Shown here piece after piece: positions 1 to 6,735 of a stretch of DNA of 10,011 nt. Position 1 is the first letter of the stretch. Every line of letters begins with the position of its first letter. This stretch comes from CAZUGA01 sp964619885 (GTDB taxonomy: Bacteria > Pseudomonadota > Gammaproteobacteria > Methylococcales > UBA1147). The position numbers and the translations under genes were made by a program. Under the pieces are notes generated by a model that saw only the letters and a list, made by a program, of their open reading frames with translations, was not told the DNA's origin and searched no databases. The stretch lies in contig CAZUGA010000073.1 of the NCBI GenBank assembly GCA_964619885.1, positions 1-10,011 of the forward strand, given 5' to 3'.

Positions 1-337
1 TACTAGAAGGTTTTCCAGATATTCCTTCAAGCTTACCTCATTCCCCAGAAGGAAGGGCGAAATTGGGATTTTAGACAGAAAGTACCCTAACCGAATTCGC
101 CAAGTGTGATCGCACCAGAATTCCCCAAAAACCTTCGTTTTTAGGGGATCAGAAAATACCCAAACAAATGGCAGGGTAGGGGGTGTTCAACTTCTTAAAA
201 CTATCTCCTGAAAAATAACTCCGAAACTTTTCTGTTTTTGATGAGAAATAGGAGCTTTCTACCCAAAAAATAAAACCTAAGGTATTTCCCGATTTTCAGG
301 TTGAGCAAAAAACGGGTTTACTCAGTGGCCTCAAAGG
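1..337. other. Non-coding stretch downstream of the oxidase gene
   Basis: No convincing coding sequence is seen on either strand. The stretch is AT-rich and holds an imperfect hairpin at 123-147 (CCCC plus AAAAA pairing with TTTTT plus GGGG, one bulged A) and loosely repeated AGAAA-TACCC motifs near 76-86 and 151-161. It carries the 3' flank of the minus-strand gene that ends at 338. Whatever lies to the left of position 1 is outside the window. Confidence 0.6.
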
Positions 338-340
338 TCA
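326..340 (-). terminator. Weak hairpin at the stop codon of the oxidase gene
   Basis: TGGCC (326-330) and GGTCA (336-340) can pair with a five-base loop (one G-T wobble), overlapping the stop codon of the minus-strand gene. On the minus strand a T run (TTTTTT) follows only after about 13 bases, so this is at best a poor intrinsic terminator. Inference from sequence only. Confidence 0.2.
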
Positions 341-1249
341 GTGAATATTGGCCAATTCTTTCCGTTGTTCATCTAGACCATCCCAAAACGCTGCAACGCC
401 CTCCAGCATTTTGTTGCCAAATTGAATGAACGCATCTTCGTCCACTTCGTGGGTAAAATAATGCTCTTCCAGTTCTTCCTGGGTATGCTCGGCGTGTTGC
501 GATTCGATTCGGTCGTGCCAAACGAAGAAATTTAGGGGTAAAGCCATTCCTGATCGTCGGTTGAAATGCTTGAATCCTTGGATTAATTCACCCCAAAAGC
601 CTGCGGCAGCCCAATTTTCAACGGCATAACTTGCCGCTTGAGCGCATTGATAATCAGTACCGCCGTAAAGGCGAATCAACTCGTTGCAAAAGAATAATGT
701 CCGTTCCGTTCCGTGGCGCGGTTTACCGATATCATTAAATTCCAGCCCGAGTTTGGCGGCTATACCACAAAGCCATTCAAAATGTGCAGCGGCGAATCGA
801 AACGAACTGCCCTCAATAGAGCCCTCGGTCGTGCCGTAAATATCATCCGACCGGGTATCCTTTGCTGATTTAAAACGGACACCTATTTCGTTCGCGAGTA
901 TCTCTTTGGAGGCGCGCATACTTTCCAACGTATCCGCATTGATCATTTTGTTTAGCTGGGCGAGCAGAAACTGGTTGGAAAATACTGAAAATTGAACGAC
1001 AAAGGTCTTAATTTGCTCAATATTCTGCTTACCTTGCTTGAACCAACCGGTATACGCATTATTTACGATAATGGGATGGCGGAGCAGTTCACGGTTTATC
1101 CTGTCCTGAAATTGCAAAAACCGTTTAGCGCTATCGACGGAATATCCGGGTAAACCTTGATTGACGGCTTCTAGTGTGGGGCCGGTTAAACCCTCGATAC
1201 CATTGTGTTTTGCAAACCCTGTAAGTGAAACGTTGTGTAGATGCGACAT
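338..1249 (-). CDS. Haem-oxygenase-like di-iron oxidase, substrate unknown
   Basis: This 303-residue protein fits the iron-containing redox enzyme (HDO) superfamily with the TenA/PqqC/CADD fold, whose members (UndA, BesC, SznF, CADD) use two irons and O2 to oxidise small molecules. I can place a full set of candidate metal ligands: E121 (in NEIG), H156 (in AHFEWL, followed by the family-like AKLGLE), E211 (in AVENW), then H245, E249 and H252 in the H-x3-E-x2-H pattern of the last helix. CADD has D in place of that E. The spacing from the first Glu to the first His is 35 residues, where CADD has 7, so there is an insertion at about 122-155. No signal peptide or membrane segment is seen, so it is likely cytoplasmic. 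AGGAG at 1257-1261 lies 7 bases before the ATG. It is divergent from the tyrosine degradation operon. The fold is fairly sure; the reaction is unknown. Confidence 0.7.
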   Translation of the reverse strand: MSHLHNVSLTGFAKHNGIEGLTGPTLEAVNQGLPGYSVDSAKRFLQFQDRINRELLRHPIIVNNAYTGWFKQGKQNIEQIKTFVVQFSVFSNQFLLAQLNKMINADTLESMRASKEILANEIGVRFKSAKDTRSDDIYGTTEGSIEGSSFRFAAAHFEWLCGIAAKLGLEFNDIGKPRHGTERTLFFCNELIRLYGGTDYQCAQAASYAVENWAAAGFWGELIQGFKHFNRRSGMALPLNFFVWHDRIESQHAEHTQEELEEHYFTHEVDEDAFIQFGNKMLEGVAAFWDGLDEQRKELANIH

Positions 1250-1270
1250 GGTCCATCTCCTGATTCAATC

Positions 1271-1278
1271 TGTATACA
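1271..1278. promoter_or_regulatory. TGTATACA palindrome, candidate operator
   Basis: A perfect 8-base palindrome lies 22 bases before the start codon of the oxidase gene. It sits just downstream of, or overlapping, the probable transcription start. Similar TTGTATACAA-type sites are bound by some GntR-family repressors, so an operator is plausible. No regulator gene is present in the window. An 8-base palindrome is common by chance, so support is weak. Confidence 0.25.
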
Positions 1279-1280
1279 TT

Positions 1281-1308
1281 AACTGTATGACAAACCAAAC
1301 TTTTGACA
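1281..1308 (-). promoter_or_regulatory. Possible sigma70 promoter of the oxidase gene
   Basis: Read on the minus strand, TTGTCA is followed after 16 bases by TACAGT, ending about 30 bases upstream of the ATG. Both boxes are recognisable but imperfect matches to TTGACA and TATAAT. Position and spacing are reasonable. Confidence 0.35.
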
Positions 1309-1519
1309 AGTTTCCCGCGATTAGTTTCGAGCTAATATTAAATCACCGCTAAAATCAGATCTTCTTTAAGAAAATGTGAATGTCCAAAAAGTAAAAATTG
1401 ATCCAACTGAGGCGTAGTATATCCACTTAACGACCTGGACCATCGGCTAATAATCCATCTCAACTCCGCGTGAACCTACTACAGTAATAGTATGTCTATG
1501 CTATTGAAACGCAATAACC

Positions 1520-1525
1520 AGGAGG
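1520..1525 (+). promoter_or_regulatory. Strong Shine-Dalgarno of hpd
   Basis: AGGAGG is a full match to the anti-Shine-Dalgarno core and lies 7 bases before the ATG at 1533, which fixes that start codon. It is the strongest ribosome site of the operon, as expected for its first gene. Confidence 0.85.
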
Positions 1526-1532
1526 CGGTGGT

Positions 1533-2585
1533 ATGAGTGAGCAAAGCAACCCGATGGGGACGGATGGATTCGAGTTTATAGAATATACCGCGCCCGATAC
1601 CCGAGCATTGGAAAATCTTTTTTCTCAATTGGGGTTTGTTGCGATCGCAAAGCACCGATCCAAAGATGTGGTTTTGTACCGTCAGGGCGAAATCAATTTT
1701 ATTATCAACCATGAACCGACCAGTTTTGCGCGAGCATTCGCCAAGGTTCATGGCGCTTCAATATGCGCATTTGCAATGCGGGTTAAAAATGCAGCGGAAA
1801 GTTTCGAGCGAGCCTGTGACCTCGGTGCCGAGCCGCAGATTAGCGATGCTCGGCCAATGGAACTGAATATTCCTGCAATTCGCGGCATCGGCGGAAGTCT
1901 GATCTATCTGGTAGATCGCTATGGGGATCGTTCTATTTACGATGTAGATTTCGTACCGTTCGACGGCGTGGATCTTCAGCCAAAGGGCTCTGGATTGCTG
2001 CAAGTGGATCATCTTACGCACAATGTGCGCAAAGGGGGCATGGATGTCTGGGCGCAATACTACAAACGCCTGTTCAATTTTAGGGAAATCCGCTATTTCG
2101 ATATTCACGGTAAACAAACCGGATTAAAATCGCGCGCGATGACCAGTCCCTGCGGAAAAATCAGAATTCCAATCAATGAGCCCTCCGACTCGCGCTCGCA
2201 AATCCAAGAGTACCTGGATGCGTACAACGGAGAGGGTATCCAGCATATCGCATTGTCAACAAATGATATCTATCAGACCGTCGAGACGTTGCGGAGTAGC
2301 GGAATTGAGTTTATGGATGTTCCGGATACTTATTACGAACAACTTGAATCCCGTGTGCCGCAGCACGGTGAAGATTTACAGCGCTTGACGTTGAATAGAA
2401 TTCTACTGGACGGTGAAGTAGATTCTGAAATCGGTTTACTGTTACAAATTTTCACCAATACCGTGATTGGTCCGATATTTTTTGAAATTATTCAGCGTAA
2501 GGGTAATGAAGGATTCGGCGAGGGAAATTTCAATGCATTGTTTCAATCCATTGAGCGTGATCAGATGAAGCGGGGGGTGTTGTAA
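1533..2585 (+). CDS. hpd: 4-hydroxyphenylpyruvate dioxygenase
   Basis: Cytoplasmic non-haem Fe(II) enzyme that turns 4-hydroxyphenylpyruvate plus O2 into homogentisate and CO2, the entry step of the homogentisate pathway. The 350 residues match the usual bacterial length (about 350-360). There are two vicinal-oxygen-chelate halves: an N-terminal one at about 12-130 and a catalytic one at about 155-320. The iron ligands are visible as H160 (LQVDH), H238 (GIQHIA) and E318 (IFFEII). The C-terminal signature RKGNEGFGEGNF at 322-333 and the final helix FQSIERDQ are typical of this enzyme and close the active site. It is the first gene of a four-gene operon; its TAA shares one base with the ATG of hmgA. 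No damage is seen. Known family, high certainty. Confidence 0.97.
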   Translation: MSEQSNPMGTDGFEFIEYTAPDTRALENLFSQLGFVAIAKHRSKDVVLYRQGEINFIINHEPTSFARAFAKVHGASICAFAMRVKNAAESFERACDLGAEPQISDARPMELNIPAIRGIGGSLIYLVDRYGDRSIYDVDFVPFDGVDLQPKGSGLLQVDHLTHNVRKGGMDVWAQYYKRLFNFREIRYFDIHGKQTGLKSRAMTSPCGKIRIPINEPSDSRSQIQEYLDAYNGEGIQHIALSTNDIYQTVETLRSSGIEFMDVPDTYYEQLESRVPQHGEDLQRLTLNRILLDGEVDSEIGLLLQIFTNTVIGPIFFEIIQRKGNEGFGEGNFNALFQSIERDQMKRGVL

Positions 2586-3700
2586 TGCCGTGGATTAACT
2601 TCCCCAAAATCGAAGGTCAGTCGTCCCGCCAGGCGCACGTGGATTTGCCAACCAATACCTATGAACGCGAGCTGGGTAAAGAAGGGTTTTACGGTCCTGC
2701 GACGCAAATGTATCATCGGCATGCGCCGACCTCTTGGGAAAGCGTAGACGGGGCATTACGGCCACGAGCGTTTGATACTCAGAAATTGATTGTTGAAGGT
2801 GGCTCCCCTTGGGATGCGGTGCGCTTGTTTGAAAATCAGAATGTCGCCATACGTTTTCTACAATTGCAATCCGATATGGATCATTTGGTCAGAAACGCCG
2901 ACGGCGATGAGCTATTGTTCATACACGCTGGTGATGGAGAACTTTATTGTGATTATGGTCGATTGGCCTTTAGAGAGGGCGATTATCTTGTCTTACCACG
3001 AGGAACCTTATGGCGCATTAAGATAAGAAACCCAGTCAGCGCACTGATGATCGAAGCTACGGGGCATAGCTTTGGTTTGCCCGAGAAGGGAATGGTAGGC
3101 ACACACGCGGTTTTTGATCCAGCTATTTTGGACACGCCGGTGATAGACCAGCATTTCCTGGAGCAACAAGATGAGAATCGTTGGCAGGTTGTGGTAAAAC
3201 GCCGAAATAAACTGAGCACAATTAGCTATCCGTATAATCCACTCGATGCAGTAGGTTGGCATGGCACTTTAATGCCGGTCTGCTTGAACTGGAGAGATAT
3301 CAGGCCACTGTCTAGCCACCGATACCATGTACCGCCTTCCGCGCATACTACTTTTACCGCGCATGGATTTGTGGTTTGCACCTTTGTTCCAAGGCCGCTG
3401 GAATCCGAACCTGGCGCGTTAAATGTGCCATTTTTCCACAACAATGACGATTACGACGAACTGATTTTTTACCATCACGGCAAGTTTTTCTCCAGAGATC
3501 ATATTTACCCCGGCATGCTGACCCTACATCCCAGCGGAATTACTCATGGACCGCACCCTAAAGCGTTAGAACATGCGGAAAAAATGCGCGGTAAGTCGAC
3601 CCAGGAAGTTGCGGTAATGATAGATACTCGAGATGCCTTGGACATTTGCGACCCTGCGTTGGGGATCGAATGGGAAGATTATGTGGATTCCTGGAAATGA
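2585..3700 (+). CDS. hmgA: Homogentisate 1,2-dioxygenase, short form
   Basis: Fe(II) dioxygenase that opens the ring of homogentisate to maleylacetoacetate in the cytoplasm. It has two cupin-like parts. The N-terminal part carries the family motif YHRHAPT (43-49) and a cupin core around 111-160. The C-terminal part carries the iron ligands H285 (PFFH), E292 (DELIF) and H321 (ITHGP), by comparison with human H335, E341 and H371. H248 (RYHVPPS) is the likely counterpart of the catalytic human H292. At 371 residues it is shorter than the human and Pseudomonas enzymes (about 430-445) and belongs with the shorter bacterial forms; nothing looks truncated. Its start overlaps the hpd stop (TAATG), with a G-rich ribosome site (GGGGGG at 2572-2577). 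It overlaps hmgB by four bases, so translation is probably coupled. Confidence 0.93.
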   Translation: MPWINFPKIEGQSSRQAHVDLPTNTYERELGKEGFYGPATQMYHRHAPTSWESVDGALRPRAFDTQKLIVEGGSPWDAVRLFENQNVAIRFLQLQSDMDHLVRNADGDELLFIHAGDGELYCDYGRLAFREGDYLVLPRGTLWRIKIRNPVSALMIEATGHSFGLPEKGMVGTHAVFDPAILDTPVIDQHFLEQQDENRWQVVVKRRNKLSTISYPYNPLDAVGWHGTLMPVCLNWRDIRPLSSHRYHVPPSAHTTFTAHGFVVCTFVPRPLESEPGALNVPFFHNNDDYDELIFYHHGKFFSRDHIYPGMLTLHPSGITHGPHPKALEHAEKMRGKSTQEVAVMIDTRDALDICDPALGIEWEDYVDSWK

Positions 3701-4677
3701 AACTCGCGACCCTAAATGCAAACGGTCTTGATGGGCGGCTCATTGTAGTAAACCGTGTATTAACCCGGGCAGCATTTGCTGACACGACCGCGCAGACACT
3801 TCAAGCGGCATTAGATGATTGGCATACGGTTTTACCAGCATTGCTTGCGCAGTACGAATCCTTGAATAATGGACAATGCGAAGGGTTCCCATTGGCTGTA
3901 GACGAATTAATGGCACCGTTACCACGCGCTTATCAATGGCTGGATGGAAGCGCTTATTTGAGCCACGTTAAACGAGTACGCCGAGCGCGTGGAGCGGAAA
4001 TGCCGCCAAGTTTTATACAAGATCCGTTGATGTATCAGGGGGGGTCAGATAGTTTTCTGGGTGCCGAAGAGACGATATACGCATCGAAAGAAGAATGGGG
4101 CATCGATTTTGAAGCCGAAATTGCGGTAATTACCGGTGATGTTCCGTTAGGAATTACGGCTGGACAGGCCGGGGAATGCATCAAGCTGTTAATGTTGGTC
4201 AACGATGTTTCATTGCGAAATCTGATTCCGAACGAGCTGGCCAAAGGATTTGGGTTTCTCAACGGAAAACCGTCCAGTGCATTTTCGCCGGTCGCGGTAA
4301 CGCCGGATGAACTGGGGGATTCGTGGCGTGATAGCAAAGTGCATTTGCCGCTGAGCGTAAAGTGGAACGAAAATTTGTGCGGCCGAGCCAATGCCGGTGT
4401 GGATATGCAGTTTAACTTTGCTGAATTGATCAGCCACGCGGCAAAAACACGTAGATTGGCGGCTGGAACCATACTGGGCTCCGGTACGGTCAGCAATAAT
4501 GATCTGAGCAAGGGTTATTCTTGTATCGTTGAAAAACGGGTATTGGAGATTATTGAAAACGGCGAAGCGTCAACCAGTTTTATGCGCTTCGGCGATAGAA
4601 TTCGTATTGAAATGTTGGACGAAAATGGCGCGTCGATATTCGGCGCCATCGATCAGGACGTGCAAAAATGCGATTGA
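3697..4677 (+). CDS. hmgB: Fumarylacetoacetase (FAH-family hydrolase)
   Basis: Hydrolyses fumarylacetoacetate to fumarate and acetoacetate, the last step of the pathway. I use the ATG at 3697 because it forms an ATGA overlap with the hmgA stop and gives MKLATL, the usual bacterial N-terminus. A longer reading from 3646 would add 17 residues that only translate the end of hmgA in another frame. The protein has 326 residues, normal for the bacterial short type. Candidate metal ligands, placed by comparison with mouse FAH, are D109 (QDPLMYQ), E139 and E141 (FEAE) and D170 (VNDVSLRN). The motifs KPSSAFSPVAVTPDELG (191-207) and GSGTVSN (261-267) are characteristic. The 3' end overlaps the next gene by 10 bases. 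Confidence 0.95.
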   Translation: MKLATLNANGLDGRLIVVNRVLTRAAFADTTAQTLQAALDDWHTVLPALLAQYESLNNGQCEGFPLAVDELMAPLPRAYQWLDGSAYLSHVKRVRRARGAEMPPSFIQDPLMYQGGSDSFLGAEETIYASKEEWGIDFEAEIAVITGDVPLGITAGQAGECIKLLMLVNDVSLRNLIPNELAKGFGFLNGKPSSAFSPVAVTPDELGDSWRDSKVHLPLSVKWNENLCGRANAGVDMQFNFAELISHAAKTRRLAAGTILGSGTVSNNDLSKGYSCIVEKRVLEIIENGEASTSFMRFGDRIRIEMLDENGASIFGAIDQDVQKCD

Positions 4678-5327
4678 AATTGTATGACTATTTTCGCAGT
4701 TCGGCCGCCTATCGGGTTCGGATTGCATTAAACATTAAAAATATCGAATACGATTTCCAAGTAGTGGATTTGCGTAGCCCGAATGACGAACAGCATAGTT
4801 CGGGCTATCTAAGCTTGAACCCCCAAGGATTGGTGCCAGCTCTGCAAACGGAGCATGGGCTTCTAACCCAATCCTCAGCGATCATAGAGTATCTTGATGA
4901 AATTTGCCCAGAACCACCATTATTGCCCAAACCCCCGGTGGACAGGGCGCGTGTCCGTGCGCTTTCTCAAGTTATCGCCTGCGATATTCATCCGCTGAAT
5001 AACCTTAGAGTGCTAAATTATCGAACTTCGCAAGAGCTGCAAAATGAACAAGAAAGAATCGAATGGTACCAACATTGGGTTCAACTGGGATTTAAAGCCT
5101 TCGAAAAATTAGTTTTGGATAATGGTTCCGATGGCCAGTTCTGTTTCGGCCGACGACCGAGTTTGGCGGATATATTTTTGATTCCACAGGTTTACAACGC
5201 AATGCGCTTCGACTGTGATCTTCAGAATTATCCACTGATTCGAGGGGTTTACAGAAACTGTACAGCGCTGGCCCCGTTTGCCAAGGCTGCGCCGGAAAAC
5301 CAATCGGTATCACCGGCCCCTGTTTGA
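4668..5327 (+). CDS. maiA: Maleylacetoacetate isomerase (zeta-class GST)
   Basis: Glutathione-dependent cis-trans isomerase converting maleylacetoacetate to fumarylacetoacetate, between the HmgA and HmgB steps (also named hmgC in Pseudomonas). The 219 residues match the family. The thioredoxin-like N-terminal domain (about 1-80) carries the zeta-class start YFRSSAAYRVRIAL (8-21) with the glutathione-activating serine region S11-S12, then NPQGLVPAL (51-59) and the glutathione-contacting QSSAIIEYLDE (68-78). The helical C-terminal domain has the typical CDIHPLNNLRVL (105-116). It overlaps hmgB by 10 bases and has its own AGGA ribosome site at 4655-4658. It is the last gene of the operon; no clear terminator follows at once. 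No damage is seen. Confidence 0.95.
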   Translation: MRLKLYDYFRSSAAYRVRIALNIKNIEYDFQVVDLRSPNDEQHSSGYLSLNPQGLVPALQTEHGLLTQSSAIIEYLDEICPEPPLLPKPPVDRARVRALSQVIACDIHPLNNLRVLNYRTSQELQNEQERIEWYQHWVQLGFKAFEKLVLDNGSDGQFCFGRRPSLADIFLIPQVYNAMRFDCDLQNYPLIRGVYRNCTALAPFAKAAPENQSVSPAPV

Positions 5328-5610
5328 ATGTAATAACTTGATTGGGACCAGTCGGTGGTAATATGACGGTACTGCATGTTCGGGTAAGGTTATTAGAATC
5401 CTACGCTCTGCTTGGTTTTCTCGTACATTTGTATACTCGTTACGCGTTAAGACAGTGCTAACTATAATGACCAGCTTGCCTGTTTTGCGGTATACCCAAT
5501 GGTGAGGCTGAAATATAGACGCTATAGCGGAAATTTATAACGAACGGACAGGTTTCCAATAGCTCGACGTAAGGTCACTATCGCAAGCTTAGCGTTCAGT
5601 TATACAAATT

Positions 5611-5650
5611 AAAATGCGCGAAACCTAAGGTACCTAGATAGCGCATTTTT
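5611..5650 (+). terminator. Terminator-like hairpin
   Basis: AAAATGCGC (5611-5619) pairs perfectly with GCGCATTTT (5641-5649), and the 3' arm runs into TTTTTAGATTTT. The loop is long at 21 bases and contains the palindrome AGGTACCT. It could end transcription from the homogentisate operon about 280 bases after maiA, or end an independent short transcript. With A-runs on the other side it may work in both directions. Confidence 0.5.
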
Positions 5651-5693
5651 AGATTTTCTAATTATTTATTCCGTCCCGAACGCGACGACCTAT

Positions 5694-5723
5694 AGAACCT
5701 GTCCAAGAATTTGAACAGGTTCT
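5694..5723. repeat. Hairpin-forming inverted repeat
   Basis: AGAACCTGT and ACAGGTTCT form a 9-base perfect stem. After one mismatch, CAA/TTG adds three more pairs around a GAAT loop, 30 bases in all. It lies 24 bases past the stop codon of the minus-strand cytochrome gene. No T run follows on either strand, so it is not a typical intrinsic terminator. It may stabilise the mRNA 3' end or be a dispersed repeat. Confidence 0.55.
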
Positions 5724-5747
5724 TAGACCCATATGTAGACCAGTAAA

Positions 5748-6062
5748 CTACATCGACAAAATCCATTTAACCATTTTTTGGATATCCGAATCGCTGACTC
5801 GCGGTGAATTTGGTGGCATCGGTACAGCACCCCAAGCACCCGATCCACCCTTTTTAACCTTGTCGACCAGGGACGCTTCGGCGCTGGCATCGCCCTTATA
5901 CTTAGTCGAAATATCTTTCAATGACGGGCCAACCCCCTTGCTATCTACTTTGTGGCAATTGATGCAGCCACTGTCCTTTGCCAGTTGCTCGTTTGCCTGG
6001 GCTTGCCCAAAAACGAGAATGCTGAAAACTACACAAACGAAAACACGGTTAAATCGTTCCAT
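5748..6062 (-). CDS. Small periplasmic class I cytochrome c
   Basis: A 104-residue electron carrier of the cytochrome c551/c552 type. Residues 1-23 form a signal peptide (short basic start, hydrophobic VFVCVVFSILVFG, cleavage after AQA), so the mature protein is about 81 residues in the periplasm. The single haem site is CINCH (C33, C36, axial H37). The distal ligand is most likely M82 in AVPMPPN, with the usual VGPSLKDI (44-51) and a C-terminal helix IQKMVKWILSM. The ribosome site GAGGGGG (6068-6074) precedes the ATG. No oxidase or reductase gene adjoins it, so its partner is unknown; a general role between respiratory complexes and terminal reductases is inference. Confidence 0.92.
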   Translation of the reverse strand: MERFNRVFVCVVFSILVFGQAQANEQLAKDSGCINCHKVDSKGVGPSLKDISTKYKGDASAEASLVDKVKKGGSGAWGAVPMPPNSPRVSDSDIQKMVKWILSM

Positions 6063-6118
6063 AAATACCCCCTCTCGTTATTGCTCCCGTTGACTTAGAA
6101 GCGTAGTACAACAGTGCC

Positions 6119-6146
6119 ATTAGATAAGCTATTCGTCAAGCGCCAA
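6119..6146 (-). promoter_or_regulatory. Possible sigma70 promoter of the cytochrome c gene
   Basis: On the minus strand TTGGCG (6141-6146) and TCTAAT (6119-6124) are separated by 16 bases. The -10 box matches TATAAT at five of six positions. The site is about 57 bases upstream of the start codon. Confidence 0.35.
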
Positions 6147-6383
6147 AGCACTATTAAATATAAAGCTCTTAGAGTAGATGATATATAGATTATCGCAATC
6201 AAGACTCACTACTCGTATTGCAGATACAGCAAAATATTTATCTTAGGCTAGCAACATCAAATTTAAGGAGAACCGGTGCTATAGGGCGAAATTTAGATGC
6301 AGAATTGATTTTTACCGTTTCAAGATTGTTCTTAAAAATGGAGTTTAAATTTAGTTATGCTCGAATGATTGTTTTATACTGTG

Positions 6384-6538
6384 GAAGCAGTGGGTCAGAT
6401 TGCAATCAAATCTTGTCGTGACTGGCTATTCTGTGCCAATTTCTTTCGTTCGCTGAAAAATAACGACCGGTAGGGTTGGTCTATGAGCAGACCGTGGGGC
6501 AAAGCGAGCTCGAACTACCGTCATCGACCCACTGCTGC
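6384..6538. repeat. Segment bounded by 13-base inverted repeats
   Basis: GAAGCAGTGGGTC (6384-6396) and GACCCACTGCTGC (6526-6538) are inverted copies with one mismatch (11 contiguous matching bases), enclosing 129 bases. Inside are the 10-base palindrome GATTGCAATC (6398-6407) and a small stem GGTCT/AGACC near 6478-6494. No coding frame or clear target-site duplication is seen. It could be a small dispersed or MITE-like repeat or a structured RNA; an arm match of this size can also arise by chance. Confidence 0.35.
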
Positions 6539-6690
6539 GTTTCGGAGATTTTAGAGCAAATGTGCGATTCGTTCTTTTTGCGCATTAATTAGTAGTTGTC
6601 TAGTTATTCTCAGCAGGGTAATTATGCTCTAAGTAAAGACGTGACCCGTTACTATTGAGTTCGGCGGTTAAATTCGGAATTCGGCACACT

Positions 6691-6707
6691 ATTCCAGTTT
6701 CTGGAAT
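6691..6707. repeat. Perfect inverted repeat upstream of the GNAT gene
   Basis: ATTCCAG-TTT-CTGGAAT is a perfect 7-3-7 inverted repeat, ending 33 bases before the ATG at 6741. Position and symmetry suit an operator for a dimeric regulator, or a small hairpin in the leader. No regulator gene adjoins it. Confidence 0.4.
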
Positions 6708-6722
6708 GTTTTGCTCACTTTA

Positions 6723-6735
6723 GCTAAACGTTAGC
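6723..6735 (+). promoter_or_regulatory. Inverted repeat covering the ribosome site of the GNAT gene
   Basis: GCTAA-ACG-TTAGC is a perfect 5-3-5 repeat ending five bases before the ATG, where the ribosome site should be. There is no good Shine-Dalgarno match elsewhere, so initiation may be weak or affected by this small hairpin. Inference only. Confidence 0.3.

Larger units (their letters stand above)
1250..1532. promoter_or_regulatory. Divergent intergenic control region, oxidase gene / hpd
   Basis: This 283-base AT-rich gap separates two divergently transcribed units, so it must hold the promoters of both unless they are transcribed from further away. On the hpd side I see no good sigma70 pair. 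The nearest is TTAACG (1427-1432) with TAATAA (1448-1453) at a short 15-base spacing. An inverted repeat TACTA-N6-TAGTA (1477-1492) lies 40 bases before hpd and could be an operator. A regulated or activator-dependent hpd promoter would fit, but this is inference. Confidence 0.5.
5328..5747. other. Intergenic region between converging maiA and cytochrome c genes
   Basis: This 420-base stretch has many stops in all frames and no recognisable gene. It holds an isolated TATAAT (5463-5468), a terminator-like hairpin (5611-5650) and a second hairpin (5694-5723). Since the flanking genes converge, transcription stop signals for both are expected here. Confidence 0.6.

Noticed and set aside
1..337. 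Repeated AGAAA-TACCC motifs as a CRISPR or iteron array
   Set aside because: Only two close copies with irregular context; no regular spacers and no origin or Cas features.
1758..2117. 119-codon antisense frame within hpd
   Set aside because: It is a shadow of a well-conserved enzyme gene, with no motifs of its own.
3646..3696. Longer N-terminus for fumarylacetoacetase
   Set aside because: The 17 extra codons lie inside hmgA in another frame. The ATG at 3697 gives the normal family start and a typical ATGA junction.
273..5632. AAACCTAAGGTA present at 273-284 and 5621-5632
   Set aside because: A shared 12-mer is expected a few times by chance in a 10 kb window and the surroundings do not match.
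6218..6421. 67-codon open frame in the gap before the acetyltransferase
   Set aside because: No recognisable motif, no ribosome site, and its 3' end runs into the inverted-repeat segment at 6384.
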